Of a stretch of DNA of 64,000 bases, positions 26,701 through 41,968 are shown piece after piece. Under the pieces are notes generated by a model. The model was not told the origin of the DNA and did not search any database. It saw only the letters and a program-made list of their open reading frames with translations. Made by a program: the position numbers and the translations under genes. The stretch is from Piromyces finnis (Eukaryota; Neocallimastigomycota; Neocallimastigomycetes; Neocallimastigales; Neocallimastigaceae), in assembly GCA_002104945.1 (NCBI GenBank), contig MCFH01000006.1:847001-911000 (forward strand), given 5' to 3'. Every line of letters starts with the position of its first letter. The stretch's first letter is position 1.

Positions 26701-29212
26701 TTTCTTTATCATACATATAATTAAAGTTCCTTACTTGAAAAGTTTCTGTATCTTGACTATATGTTTCATTATTATTTTCTTTTTCTAAATTATAATTGTA
26801 GTCACCAGGTTCTTCTTCTAAAAAACCTACGACTCTTTTCACTTTAATTTTCCTTGATTTTATGTCGAATATTCTGTATCCTACTGAAGATTCATCATAT
26901 CCGATAAAGATTCCCTCCTTAGTTTTGTCTTGAAATTTTGGAATGTTACTGTCATCTAAATAATACACTTTACATCCAAATACTCTTAAATTTTTATAAT
27001 CAACTTTTCTGTTGTACATTAATTCAAATGGTATTTCACCATTAATTCCACTGTGCGGAACTCGATTATGAACATAGTTCGCTGTTTTCACAGCATCTTC
27101 CCAAAAGCGACGACATAACCTTGCGTCCATTAACATTGCAGTAGCAGTTTTTATTAACTTTCCATTGAATCTTTCTGCTCTTCCATTCTGCTCCGGATTT
27201 CCAGGGACGGTGAATTGTTGAGTTATTCCATATTCGTTACATAACTCCTTGAAGTTATTAGAAGTGAATTCAGTTCCATTATCGCTTCTAAGATATTTTA
27301 CTTTGGATGATAATTCATTAGTAGTTTTATTCAGCCAATTTCCAAATTCTTTGAAAACATCACTTTTATTCTTGACAAATATTACCCATCCATATCGACT
27401 GTAATCATCTAAGATACTTAAAAAGTATACGTTGTCATGAATTGATGGTGTGATTGGACCTACCAAATCGATGTGTACTAGTTCCAAAACACTTGATGCT
27501 CTACTATCTGACCTTTTATGAGGGATTTCTTTCATTTTGCTTCTCATGCATATTGTACAATTGTGAATATTGTTCTTTTCATCATTATTGTTGAAATTCA
27601 GATGCCCTATTCTTCTATGCCAGTATTCACCATTGTTTCGTACATTATCGCACATTGAGTAATTATTAACTACATTACCTTCTTTGATGTACAAATTGAA
27701 TACATCATATTCATTTGCTTTAACTTCGTATACATTATCTGTTTTCTTATCTTTTATATATGCAAATACATTATTGTTCTTCTCATCAAAGATTATTTGG
27801 TAGCCACTTTTAACTAACTTGGCAACAGAAATTAAATTTCGTTTTACATCTGGGATGTACATTACATCTTCTAATTTTATTGGTTCTTCATTAATAGATC
27901 CATTTACTTCACCCATATGTGTTGACTTTGTAGTCGCTCCATTTGCATAATTGATTGGTTCTACATGTTCAAAAACATTTTTGAGAATTCCTATATCTTT
28001 GGTAATATGATTAGAAGCACCAGAATCTAAAGTCCATGTAGTAAAACTTGTAGGTACATTTTCACAAGATACGTAATTGCATGATTTATTATTACATTCA
28101 TCATTGTTATTGTCAAATAATGTATTGTAATCAACTGTAAACAAATCTTGATATCCAACTTCTGGTTCAAAGTCTTCAGTGGTTTGTTTATTTACTATTT
28201 CACCTGTTGCTAAAAATGCTTCCTTGCCTTTATTTTTCTCTTTTCTTAGCCTTCTTGTAACTTCTTCTGAAAGTTCTTTTTGAATACGACATTGTTTTAC
28301 AGTATGTCCTTTTTGATGACAAAAATAACATGTAATGTTTTGTTTATTTTTGTTATTCCAATTTCTTTCTTCATTGGACTTTTCTTTTCCTTTATTTGTA
28401 TTTTTATTATGATTATTACTTTGTTTGTTGCGGTAGTATTTAGTACTTTCCTTTCTTTTATCACCTTTGTAACTACCTTCAACACTAAAGATATGTCTAA
28501 TTCCGAAGGTTTCAGATTTCTCTTTCGGATCAAATTTGTTCATCTTATCTATCATTCTTGCTGTGTCCTTTTTGCATTCTTCCCAGTCTTCATGCTTAAG
28601 GACTGTGACTTTCCTATATTTTTCTGGTAAGGCTTGATACAGTAAACCAATTTTTTCTTCATCATCTATTTTCACATTTAGTTGTTCTAACTTATTAAAG
28701 TTGGAATTTAACTTATTTACAAATCTTGAGAAACTTTCTTTCGGGTCGTATTTTAAGGAGTTTGTTTCCTTAATAAGCCTATTCTTTCTTTCTATTTTAT
28801 CCCCTAAATAAATGTCTTCTAATAGTTTCCACATTTCGTAGCTTGTTAAAGACCTATCTTGGATATCTTGTTGGCAGTTTGGGCCTAAAGTATACCTAAT
28901 TAAAAATTGGATATTCCTATCTGTTTTTAAGTCATCTTCGGTTACGTTCTTATCATAGTAGGTATTGATTTCAAAAGGTGCCTTTAGATATTCTTCTCCG
29001 TCGATATCCATTCCTTCGTCACTTTTGATCTTTGGGGTTTTGTTTTCATCAACCCAATCTTCAAGACCATAATAATTTAAAATATTCCTCATAAACATTT
29101 GCCACGTTATGAAATTTTTATTGTTCAATTCATAAGTGACCTTTCCTAGCATAACGGTAGGATCGAATATAGGAATTGATCCAGTATCTCCGTTAGATTT
29201 TCTTTTTGACAT
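23759..29212 (-). CDS. Copia-type Gag-Pol polyprotein
   Basis: A single open frame of 1817 residues from the MSKRK start; an upstream in-frame ATG at 29251 reads through a poly-Phe stretch and is less likely. In order: Gag with CYFCHQKGHTVKQC zinc knuckle (~293); protease DSGASN (~392); integrase with HRRIGHLN and CTIC zinc motif (~532) and a DDE core (HIDLVGP, SDNGTEF, PEQNGRAE); a long Asn/Lys/Glu-rich linker (~800-1270); reverse transcriptase with KARLVARGFTQ and YVDD (~1510); RNase H with DSDYGGD (~1667) and TAEAEYYG. Integrase before RT is the copia order. No stop or frameshift is seen. Confidence 0.96.
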   Translation of the reverse strand: MSKRKSNGDTGSIPIFDPTVMLGKVTYELNNKNFITWQMFMRNILNYYGLEDWVDENKTPKIKSDEGMDIDGEEYLKAPFEINTYYDKNVTEDDLKTDRNIQFLIRYTLGPNCQQDIQDRSLTSYEMWKLLEDIYLGDKIERKNRLIKETNSLKYDPKESFSRFVNKLNSNFNKLEQLNVKIDDEEKIGLLYQALPEKYRKVTVLKHEDWEECKKDTARMIDKMNKFDPKEKSETFGIRHIFSVEGSYKGDKRKESTKYYRNKQSNNHNKNTNKGKEKSNEERNWNNKNKQNITCYFCHQKGHTVKQCRIQKELSEEVTRRLRKEKNKGKEAFLATGEIVNKQTTEDFEPEVGYQDLFTVDYNTLFDNNNDECNNKSCNYVSCENVPTSFTTWTLDSGASNHITKDIGILKNVFEHVEPINYANGATTKSTHMGEVNGSINEEPIKLEDVMYIPDVKRNLISVAKLVKSGYQIIFDEKNNNVFAYIKDKKTDNVYEVKANEYDVFNLYIKEGNVVNNYSMCDNVRNNGEYWHRRIGHLNFNNNDEKNNIHNCTICMRSKMKEIPHKRSDSRASSVLELVHIDLVGPITPSIHDNVYFLSILDDYSRYGWVIFVKNKSDVFKEFGNWLNKTTNELSSKVKYLRSDNGTEFTSNNFKELCNEYGITQQFTVPGNPEQNGRAERFNGKLIKTATAMLMDARLCRRFWEDAVKTANYVHNRVPHSGINGEIPFELMYNRKVDYKNLRVFGCKVYYLDDSNIPKFQDKTKEGIFIGYDESSVGYRIFDIKSRKIKVKRVVGFLEEEPGDYNYNLEKENNNETYSQDTETFQVRNFNYMYDKENENNNNKDKKEKDISNENDKLMNENLETLNDKTSNKEDLKEVNYEEKFRNIEEKLDKLTSLLNKEKNNSSESFMQVCEDTNDSNMSIEDSEEEDLNLLDYIKLKEKKKERLNKNNYQKIEGMEENKEIKISTSMESVSETNKEKENNNDISGSNDGNINNFTLEENNLKYNNLKYNSADETEICEIKEVNIKRNDDKKNKNINSKDNSNISKDNKRNNKYLNAKGNVYFIEENSDIVNKNELIEEVLKTPSEMEINDLTGEIDNNDFLNILSPDIDLGTRKKIDFENIESVKNNINKNNRKEIENNYSNVKVNYKNEEYYKKNYIPINENEIRRNLNKENINIPEEKSKFKNISDEKESNLNNQNKKEYNLRNLKNKNEIKDPINKDKSKKKFFDKKKLLSKQNFLNKRNLNRKLKSNKNFKLNENHPPKEEKFPRKRKLVPSEDVIEEKFSKPHEHEPEKKKIKEVALTIAQIKEPNSYNDIFKRKDKDKWIKAIEAELLNMKERKVFKRIDEVPEDANIIDSRWVFKIKRNSTGEIEKYKARLVARGFTQEYGEDYNETFSPTLKQDSLRILIGIAAINNYKIHQLDVKAAYLYADLKEDIYMKAPEGDKMYKKGLWKLNKALYGLKQAAREWNNNISNTLIELGFQKLVSEPCIFIKTKNNKLVCLVGIYVDDILITGKKEEIDKTIKLIKEKYVITDVGDANFIIGIKVETLKDGYLLHQERYLKDILHKFGLENCRGSKTTTPIKNDEQLNQPFDPTTYRAAIGSLLYLAIGTRPDILFSVTKASRFSQNPTIQNWKNVLQIFKYLKENPHYGIRFERNLNLKIFVDSDYGGDEETRKSTTGFVFLLGNGPTSWYSKLQKCVSTSTAEAEYYGLCECSKQALWYRNIFSELKIKEECLKINIDNQATIYNANNETINPKSKHIDIKYHKVRELIKENKISLEYIKSEENLADGFTKYLNKNKMKIFRDSLLYKYK

Positions 29213-29266
29213 ATTAAAAAAAAAAAAAAACTTACTTAAATATAAGAGCAATTGAGACTCTTAATC

Positions 29267-29501
29267 TGTCAGATAAATTTAGTTTACACTTAAATTTATT
29301 TATAAAACTATTTGGGTTTTTATAATCTTTTATTTATTTATATTTATTTTATAATATAAATATTGTAACTTTCTTAAAATCTTTTTATTAAAAAATAACC
29401 CAAGAATAAAAATGTAGTACAATATTAATTTATAATTTTATAAAATACAAATACATAAAAAATACATAAAATATTATTTTGTAATGTATTTTATTTTCAC
29501 A
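29267..29501 (-). repeat. 5' LTR of copia element
   Basis: 235 bp, in the element's minus orientation; it should carry the promoter. The sequence just inside begins GATTAAGAGTCTC on the minus strand and would be the primer-binding site. It does not match the 3' end of initiator tRNA-Met, so the primer is unknown. Confidence 0.95.
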
Positions 29502-29506
29502 AAATT

Positions 29507-30847
29507 TGACCGACAGATTAGTGTTTCTTAACCCTATATTAAAATTTTTAAAAATAAAAAGTTATGGGTTATGTTTTATAAAATATATAAGGGTTAAATT
29601 TTTTTTTTTTTTTTTGTTAGTCTTTTGGTTTAATATTTCTAAAATTTACTCTTTAAAAAACAAAATATTATGTTTTAACTTATAACTTACTAGTATTATT
29701 TAATCGCGTATTACCTTCAATATTTAATTTCTTTAATGTATGAATTATTAATTTATTATCATTAAATTTATTAATAAGGATGATAAATAAAAGAATTAAA
29801 ATGATACAACATATGAAAGTGGACATTTACTTAAAAAAAAAAAAAAAAGATATATTACATAAATATTTAATACCATTTTATTGTTAATTATACATTATTT
29901 TTATCTTTTTTTTTTTTTTTTTTTACTAAAATTTTATATTCTAACCTTTTCTTTTATAAAATAATGAAATAAAAAAAAATTAACAAAAAAATTGCAAATA
30001 GTTACATTACAAAAAACAAAAAGCTCTTCATAGAGGAATCTAAGGATAATTTAATTTTAAACTAATTAATACCATTGTGTTGAATATTTATTAAAATTCT
30101 AATTATCTATCTATCTATTTATTTATCTTTCTCATTTTTTAACTCTAGCAAAATATCAAAAAAAAAAAATAGAAAAAGATATAAAGTAAAATATAGTTAA
30201 TATTTTTCATAGAAGCAATGATTAATTATTTAAACTTTCGCTATTATTGTTCTATTATACTATTATCTTTAAGATCTTTATAATCTTTAAATTTAAAAAA
30301 TAAAAATTATAAAATATATATGTTTTGTTACTTCGGCTTATAATTAATAATATTATAATAAATATTACCTAAATAATTTAAATAATTACTTTCAATAATA
30401 TAATTTCACCCAATTATAATTTTATCTAAAATCCATAACAAATTTACAATTCAAAATTATCTATTATTTTAACACTACAAATTAATTTTTTTTTTTTAAA
30501 AAAATAATAAAATAAAATAAATTAAAATTAACGGACAATTTTTTTATATCTATTTTAAATTTTTTTTTTTATTATTATTATTTTATTATTATTATTATAA
30601 TTTTTCTTATAAAAAATAAATGTTTATATATTAAAATGTAAAAGTGTTTAAAAATACATATTATATTATTAAATGAATAGTAATATTTAGTTTTTTGTTA
30701 AGTTATATTTGTATAGATGAATGTATATTTTAAATGCGATGGTATATTAACAAAAACGATTATAATAAATTTACATTTTATAAAATAAACTTATTATCAT
30801 CTTTTTATCATAATGTTGATAATAATTTAATATATGTTTTAAGATGT
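29507..30847. other. Intergenic region between copia element and H2A
   Basis: A/T-rich, with a possible 48-codon ORF on the minus strand (listed separately), T and A runs at 29600, 29833 and 29910, and otherwise no visible gene. The part next to 30847 is the H2A 3' flank. Confidence 0.65.
29680..29826 (-). CDS. Possible 48-residue membrane peptide
   Basis: An ATG frame of 48 codons. The first ~22 residues are strongly hydrophobic (MSTFICCIILILLFIILI), followed by a short Asn/Lys/Leu-rich tail, giving a single-span or signal-anchor shape. A good donor (A|GTAAGT) close to its end could splice to 29650 and end the frame at nearly the same place. No homolog is recognised. In DNA this AT-rich such frames can arise by chance, so it is only a candidate. 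Confidence 0.3.
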   Translation of the reverse strand: MSTFICCIILILLFIILINKFNDNKLIIHTLKKLNIEGNTRLNNTSKL

Positions 30848-31246
30848 TTATTCAAGCTTGTCTTCCTTTCCGGATTTTGGGTTCTTCTTTGGTAAAAGAA
30901 CAGAGTGAATGTTTGGTAAAACACCACCTTGGGAAATAGTAACGTCAGATAATAATTTGTTTAATTCTTCATCATTTCTGATAGCTAATTGAAGGTGACG
31001 TGGAATAATACGAGATTTCTTGTTATCACGAGCAGCGTTACCAGCTAATTCAAGAATTTCAGCAGTTAAATATTCAAGAACAGCTGCTAAATAAACTGGA
31101 GCACCAGCACCAATACGTTGGGCGTAGTTACCTTTTCTTAAAAGACGGTGTACACGACCAACTGGGAATTGAAGACCAGCTCTGCTAGATCTAGACTTAG
31201 CTCCAGAAGACATAGAGTTCTTTCCAGCTTTTCCCTTTCCAGCCAT
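30848..31246 (-). CDS. H2A: Histone H2A
   Basis: Intronless, 132 residues, the usual length. The core is canonical: [60 protein letters not shown] and [15 protein letters not shown] (acidic patch and H3-H4 docking region present). It forms nucleosomes with H2B. The C-terminus ends GKEDKLE and lacks the SQ(E/D)-hydrophobic phosphorylation site found in most fungal H2A proteins. Codon use is the most biased and GC-rich in the window, as expected for a highly expressed gene. No H2B partner is seen beside it. Confidence 0.98.
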   Translation of the reverse strand: MAGKGKAGKNSMSSGAKSRSSRAGLQFPVGRVHRLLRKGNYAQRIGAGAPVYLAAVLEYLTAEILELAGNAARDNKKSRIIPRHLQLAIRNDEELNKLLSDVTISQGGVLPNIHSVLLPKKNPKSGKEDKLE

Positions 31247-32571
31247 TTTATTTTATATTAATGAATATTATTAAATGATAAATAACGTTTGTAAAGAAAT
31301 GCGTAAATGATTATATTACAAAAATTAAAGTTTTTAATAAAAACTCTTCAACTATAAGATATTTTTCTAATAAAAAGATTGAAGATTCTCAACTGAGGAA
31401 AAATTTAGGTTATTTATACATTTTTAAAAACTTTTATTTTTTAAAATTAAATAATTTAATTTAATTAATTTCCATTTATTACAAATTAATTGCAATATAT
31501 TAATTTTTATATTGATCAATTTTAAAATTTTCAATCCTAAGTTTAAATATTTTTTTAAAATGGGGTGTATTTTATAAAATTTTTTGAATCAGACCCCATT
31601 TTTATAATTATATGAAATTTATCATAATATTATAATGTATACAAATATTGTATACATATAAATATAGAACATAGAGCAGAGCATGATAAAAAAACAAAAA
31701 GTTCAGTTTACCAAAAAGTTTGGTGTAAAAGCTAACTTCTGTAAATAATATATATTTGGAGTAGTAATCTTTTCCCCTATAAATATATAAATATTATTAA
31801 AAATTATTAAAATAAATGTTAATAAATTGAAAAAAAAAATGCTGCTTTAATCGTTTAAAAAATGAAGTAAAAAATGGTGTTAGTTTTAATTTATTATTAT
31901 TTTTGTTATAATTATTATTTAACAATACATTTTATTATCTTATTATTTTTCATTATTATTATTTAAAAATTTCTAAACTTATAAAATATAAAAATTATAT
32001 AATTATGAATATGTTTTTTGTTATATAAATAATTATTTATATTTAATATTAATTATTTAATGGAAATTAAAAAAAAAATAGACAATAAAAATTATTATAG
32101 AAAAAACGTTGTACAGTGAGAAATTTTTTTTTAAAATGTTGAAATGTAAAAAAAATATTATAATTAAAGTTTATAAAAATTTAATATTTTTTATTTACAA
32201 ATACATGAAAATGATAATAATGGAAACATATTATTAATATGCTATATTCATATAAAAATTATTGAAGAATAAATAATATATGAAAAGACAGGAATATTTA
32301 TAATTTGTTTATTTTTTTTATTAATTTTAAAATTTTGTATTTTGGTTTTATTATTATTAAATTATATTATTTATATATTTTTAATTATTTGCATTAATAA
32401 TTATTTTTGTTAAAGATAATGTTTTATATTAAAATATGTATATAGAAAAAGTACAAAAATCTTTTTATTTTTAATAATACATATGTGACATAGTAAATTG
32501 TTTTTTTATATATTATTTTAGATAATAAAAAAATAATATCTAAAAGTAGGTTATTATATATATATAAATTC
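31247..32571. other. H2A upstream region and 3' flank of UFD2
   Basis: It contains the H2A promoter and an inverted repeat at 31557-31602. No gene is visible. The rest is A/T-rich with T runs. Confidence 0.65.
31557..31602. promoter_or_regulatory. Inverted repeat upstream of H2A
   Basis: AAAATGGGGT at 31557-31566 pairs with ACCCCATTTT at 31593-31602, leaving a 26-base loop. It lies 311 bp upstream of the H2A start. G/C clusters are rare here, so it stands out; a role as a factor site or hairpin is only inferred. Confidence 0.45.
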
Positions 32572-37930
<5,359 letters not shown>

Positions 37931-40925
37931 TTTAATACTGTGATTCAAACTATAGAACAATAATTATTTGTTATTTTTTTTTTTTTTTAATAATTTTTTA
38001 AAAGTTTTATATATTAATTATTTGAATAATACTTTTAAACTTTTAATAATTTATAAATAAAAAATATATTATTTATGATATAATTTAATTAATTATTAAA
38101 AATTATGGATGACACAACAATTAATTTTAAAATAATTATTATTAAAAGGTTATGGTTTATTTATATAAAATATAATATTTAACAATAAAATCATAATAAT
38201 TATTTTATTATTTTATTAATATTATTTTATTATATTTTATTATATTTTATTTTATTTACTATATTGTAAAAAAAGATAAATTAAAATAATAAAGAAGCAA
38301 TAATAAAATAATAAGAATAAATAAAAACTAATAATAACTAAAACATTATCAAAATATTATATATTATATATAAAGGGTTAAGAAATGCATAATAAATTGT
38401 TTTATATTTTTGAAAAATTAGCATTTATAATATTTATATCAACAATAATGAAATTATATAATTAATAAGTAATTAACACTGTTGCATAATATTATTTAAT
38501 AATACTTATATAGAAAGAATAACAATTATTCTTGAAATTTTATTAATATTTAATATCATATTACATATAATTGAAAAAAATCATAATAAATAATAATAAT
38601 GAAAAATTACAGTTAAAGAAAGAATTAAAATTATTTACAGCATCAATTAGTTAAATGTTTAATAAATTTCTTATTTTATCATTATTTAATAGTCAAATAT
38701 TATGAAATATATATTAATATCTATTATTTTACTTTTTTTGTAAAGTTGATTTAATAATTTATATTATTAATTTGAGTTTATTAAATTGAAATAAACAAAG
38801 TTTAAATATATAATTGAATATTTAAATATTTAAAAAATATTTTCTAAAAAATTAAGCAATATTGTTAAAAAAATAATGAAAGCAATATGTATTTTCCATT
38901 TAAATATTAAGAATGCTTCATATCCATCATTTTTCAAGTCTCCATAATAATAATAATAATATATTTATATTTGTGTGTTTATAATGTTAATAAATGTAAT
39001 TTATAATGATATTTTTTGGATTATTAATAATAAGAATAATAATATGTTACACAGATATCTTAATGAGGTATATAATTATGCAGAAATATCATTTTTTTAA
39101 TAAAATATGAAAATTTTAAATTGCCTCCTTTCTTTTTATTATTATCATATTTTAATAGTATACTATTAATTAATTTTTTTTATTTTAATATTTTAAATAT
39201 AAAGTGAATTTCTTTTTAATATAGTAATATAGCATTCTATATTTTATTTTTTTATAGCTAATTATAAATATAAATATAAATATAATATATATAACATAAT
39301 TTTAAGGAAACAAGGATAATTATTATGAGAATTTTCAAGAAAAAATATTATCATTTACTAAGGAAGAGGAAATAGTTAGTAATATTCATGTAATGATAAT
39401 GTTGATATACAATAATATAATAAAATATGGTTGTGACCTATTTAATAATATAATTTAAGGATATTCAGTTAGAACCCAATTATATTAACTATACTTAGGC
39501 AATTCTTGGATATAAAAATGAATGTCCATATTTATAACAATTAAATTTTTTTAAGAAGATTGGATTTTATTAAATAGTGTTATTATTTAATGACTTTTTA
39601 TTAGTTTAAAGGATTACTAAAAATTGAATTGCTTAATGAATTAGTGGAAGAATCTCGATCTATCTTGTTTAATTATGAAAACATATTTTCAACAAGTTTT
39701 TTTGAAAGAACATTACTTTTAAAATTTATATTTTTATATATTTTTATTTATAAATTAAAATAAAACTTTATTATGTAAAAATAAAGTTTCTCCCAAATAT
39801 GCACTAATTAATATTTAATAATACTTTAAATACGATAAAGTTCTTTTTAATCATTTTGTACTACAATAAACTAATATAGATGAAATTTTATATTTATTAA
39901 AAATACTGATTTTTGAACAATTTCGTAAAGGAAAATGTATCTAGTTTATGATAAATGTAGTTACAAATAAGGTCAAAATAAAAGTATATATGAGCAAATA
40001 TAATTAACTATAAAATAAAATAAAATGAAATATTTAATCTGATATTTTGATTATTTATTAATAAAAAGTCAAGTTTTATTTTTTTATTTCAATTTCTGTA
40101 TTTATTAGTAATCAAATAACTGAACTTAATATATTAATATTTATTTAAATATATTAAATTTATATCAGATAAAGAAAAAATATAATAATATTCAATTAAA
40201 ACAGTTTCTTTAATACATTATTAAATAAGATTCATTTTAATTTATTATAAAAATAAGAACATTCAATTTTATTTGAATATTTAAATATTATTTATATGTC
40301 TTGTACAGCATAAAATTATTTTAATAAATATATAACAATTAAAGTTTATTATTGAACTCCTTTTTTTTTTTTTTTTATTTAAAAATTATATTTATTTTTT
40401 GTTAATCAACATAGAATATATTTATTATTGTTTGTAGTACAATTATAAGGATTATTATTTCAACAAAAAATATTTAATATTAAATAATGTATATTGTGTT
40501 GTATTGTATTTCTAAAGAAAGATAGGGAAAATTAATAATAAAAATAATAATGTTAAATCTTTTTAATTCTATTATAAAATTATTCCGTTGTTTAGCTATA
40601 TATTTTAAAGAATGTCTATAAATTATAAATTATGTATATAATTATAATTTTATCACCTTTAATTCGCATTTACATTGTAAATAATAAATAATATAAATAA
40701 GGTTTTATCATAATTTGTTTTGAGGAACACAATGTTTTAAAAATTTAATATTGGATGAAACTCTAAACTTTAAATAATAATATATTCTTTTTATTTTTGA
40801 GAAAAAATCTTTTTCCATTTAAATGTTAATGTAAAATTCGTTATTTTTTTAATATATAGTTTTTTTTTTTAATAAATTGAAAACATATAAAATGAAATAA
40901 ATTTCCTATTATTAAAAAACTACAA

Positions 40926-40957
<32 letters not shown>

Positions 40958-41020
40958 TAAAAATAAATAAATAAATAAACAAATAAACAAATAAATAAAT
41001 ACAAAATATTATTAGTAAAA
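37931..41020. other. Intergenic region, 3.1 kb, with decayed coding fragments
   Basis: This lies between the divergent UFD2 and first esterase starts. It is A/T-rich; three short plus-strand frames at 38996-39763 look like decayed exons and are listed as a pseudogene candidate. A tract of A and AAAT repeats (40923-41005) precedes the esterase start. Confidence 0.6.
38996..39763 (+). pseudogene. Candidate decayed multi-exon gene
   Basis: Three stop-ended open stretches have protein-like composition: 38996-39100 (35 codons, includes LHRYLNEVYNYAEIS), 39318-39458 (47 codons, includes FQEKILSFTKEEEIVSN) and 39608-39763 (52 codons, includes IELLNELVEESRSILFNYEN). No start codon or splice chain links them, and a short stretch between (39459-39530) has an internal stop. 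The family is not recognised. It could be chance, but amphipathic, charged composition is unusual for the surrounding A/T filler. Confidence 0.3.
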
Positions 41021-41968
41021 ATGAAAATACCATATTATATCTCTTTTGTTTTAATATTATTTACTGTTGCTATTAATGCTTTCAATGTTACTATCTCTGA
41101 TAGAGATATGAATAATTATTTAGAAGTTGAAAATATTGAAAGAAATATTAAATTTAATGGTGAAAGATTATTAGATGTTTATTATGATAAAAATACTCTT
41201 AAACAAAAGAAACATGTTGTTATTCATATTTTCGGTAGTTATTGGATTAAGGGTGATAAAATAGGACAAACAAAAATCGGTTCTCTTCTTGAAAGAGAAG
41301 GATACGTTGCTGTTGTTCCAAATTATGTTTTATTCCCAAATGGTACTGTAGAAGATATGGTTGACGATATTTATAATGCTATTCAATGGACTTACAAAAA
41401 TATTTCAAAGTATGGTGGTAATCCAAAGAAGATTTACATTTGTGCTCATTCTTCTGGTGCTCACATTGCTGCATTAACTATTATTAAATCTGCATTAAAT
41501 TTAGAAAACAATGGTGTTAAATTAGAACCTTTACCAAAACTCAGAAGAGTTATTTTATTAAATGGCCCTTACAGTTTTGATGCTGAATTCCTCACTTACA
41601 CTTTACAAGGTTCAGGAAATACTTCTAATGTTGCTATTACATCTAACGTCGAAGAACAACTTCTTCTTCAAAAATTAATGATGACATATTATAATGATAA
41701 ATCCATTTCCCCAATCGAACTTCTTAAAGAATGTGAAAAGAATTCTAGCAAGTTAAATGTTAATAAATTTGTTTTCTTTTACACTGCTGATGATAATGTT
41801 ATTCCAGAATCTTCTTCCAAGGGTTTAATTTCTGAAATTATGCGTACTAGTTCAAGCTCTTTTGAATATATTTACGAAGAAGGTTTAGGCCATGCTACTG
41901 TTACTGATGGTGTTAAAGCAGGTCTTTCTGAATATGAAGAATGGTACATGGATTTAATTCATTCTTAA
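41021..41968 (+). CDS. Secreted alpha/beta-hydrolase esterase, paralog 1
   Basis: Single exon, 315 residues. A signal peptide covers residues ~1-20 (MKIPYYIS.. to INA). The fold is an esterase/lipase of the HSL / isoprenylcysteine-methylesterase-like group: nucleophile motif HSSGAH (~144-149), acid Asp in TADDNVIPESS (~251) and His in GLGHATV (~287). The oxyanion strand reads VIHIFGSYW where paralog 2 has VIHIYGGSW, so the usual HGG-type glycines are changed; activity may differ. Substrates of such secreted fungal enzymes are often acyl groups on plant polymers, but none can be named. It shares long identical blocks with the 44255 gene. Confidence 0.87.
   Translation: MKIPYYISFVLILFTVAINAFNVTISDRDMNNYLEVENIERNIKFNGERLLDVYYDKNTLKQKKHVVIHIFGSYWIKGDKIGQTKIGSLLEREGYVAVVPNYVLFPNGTVEDMVDDIYNAIQWTYKNISKYGGNPKKIYICAHSSGAHIAALTIIKSALNLENNGVKLEPLPKLRRVILLNGPYSFDAEFLTYTLQGSGNTSNVAITSNVEEQLLLQKLMMTYYNDKSISPIELLKECEKNSSKLNVNKFVFFYTADDNVIPESSSKGLISEIMRTSSSSFEYIYEEGLGHATVTDGVKAGLSEYEEWYMDLIHS

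Larger units (their letters stand above)
23497..29506 (-). mobile_element. Complete Ty1/copia LTR retrotransposon with target duplications
   Basis: Two 235-bp LTRs (23502-23736 and 29267-29501) with TG..CA ends look identical by eye. They are flanked by the 5-bp duplication AAATT at 23497-23501 and 29502-29506. The element lies on the minus strand. A purine tract, AACTTTGGGGGAG, abuts the 3' LTR. One intact gag-pol frame fills the interior. Identical LTRs and an unbroken frame point to a recent insertion, likely still able to move. It landed just upstream of panB. Confidence 0.96.
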
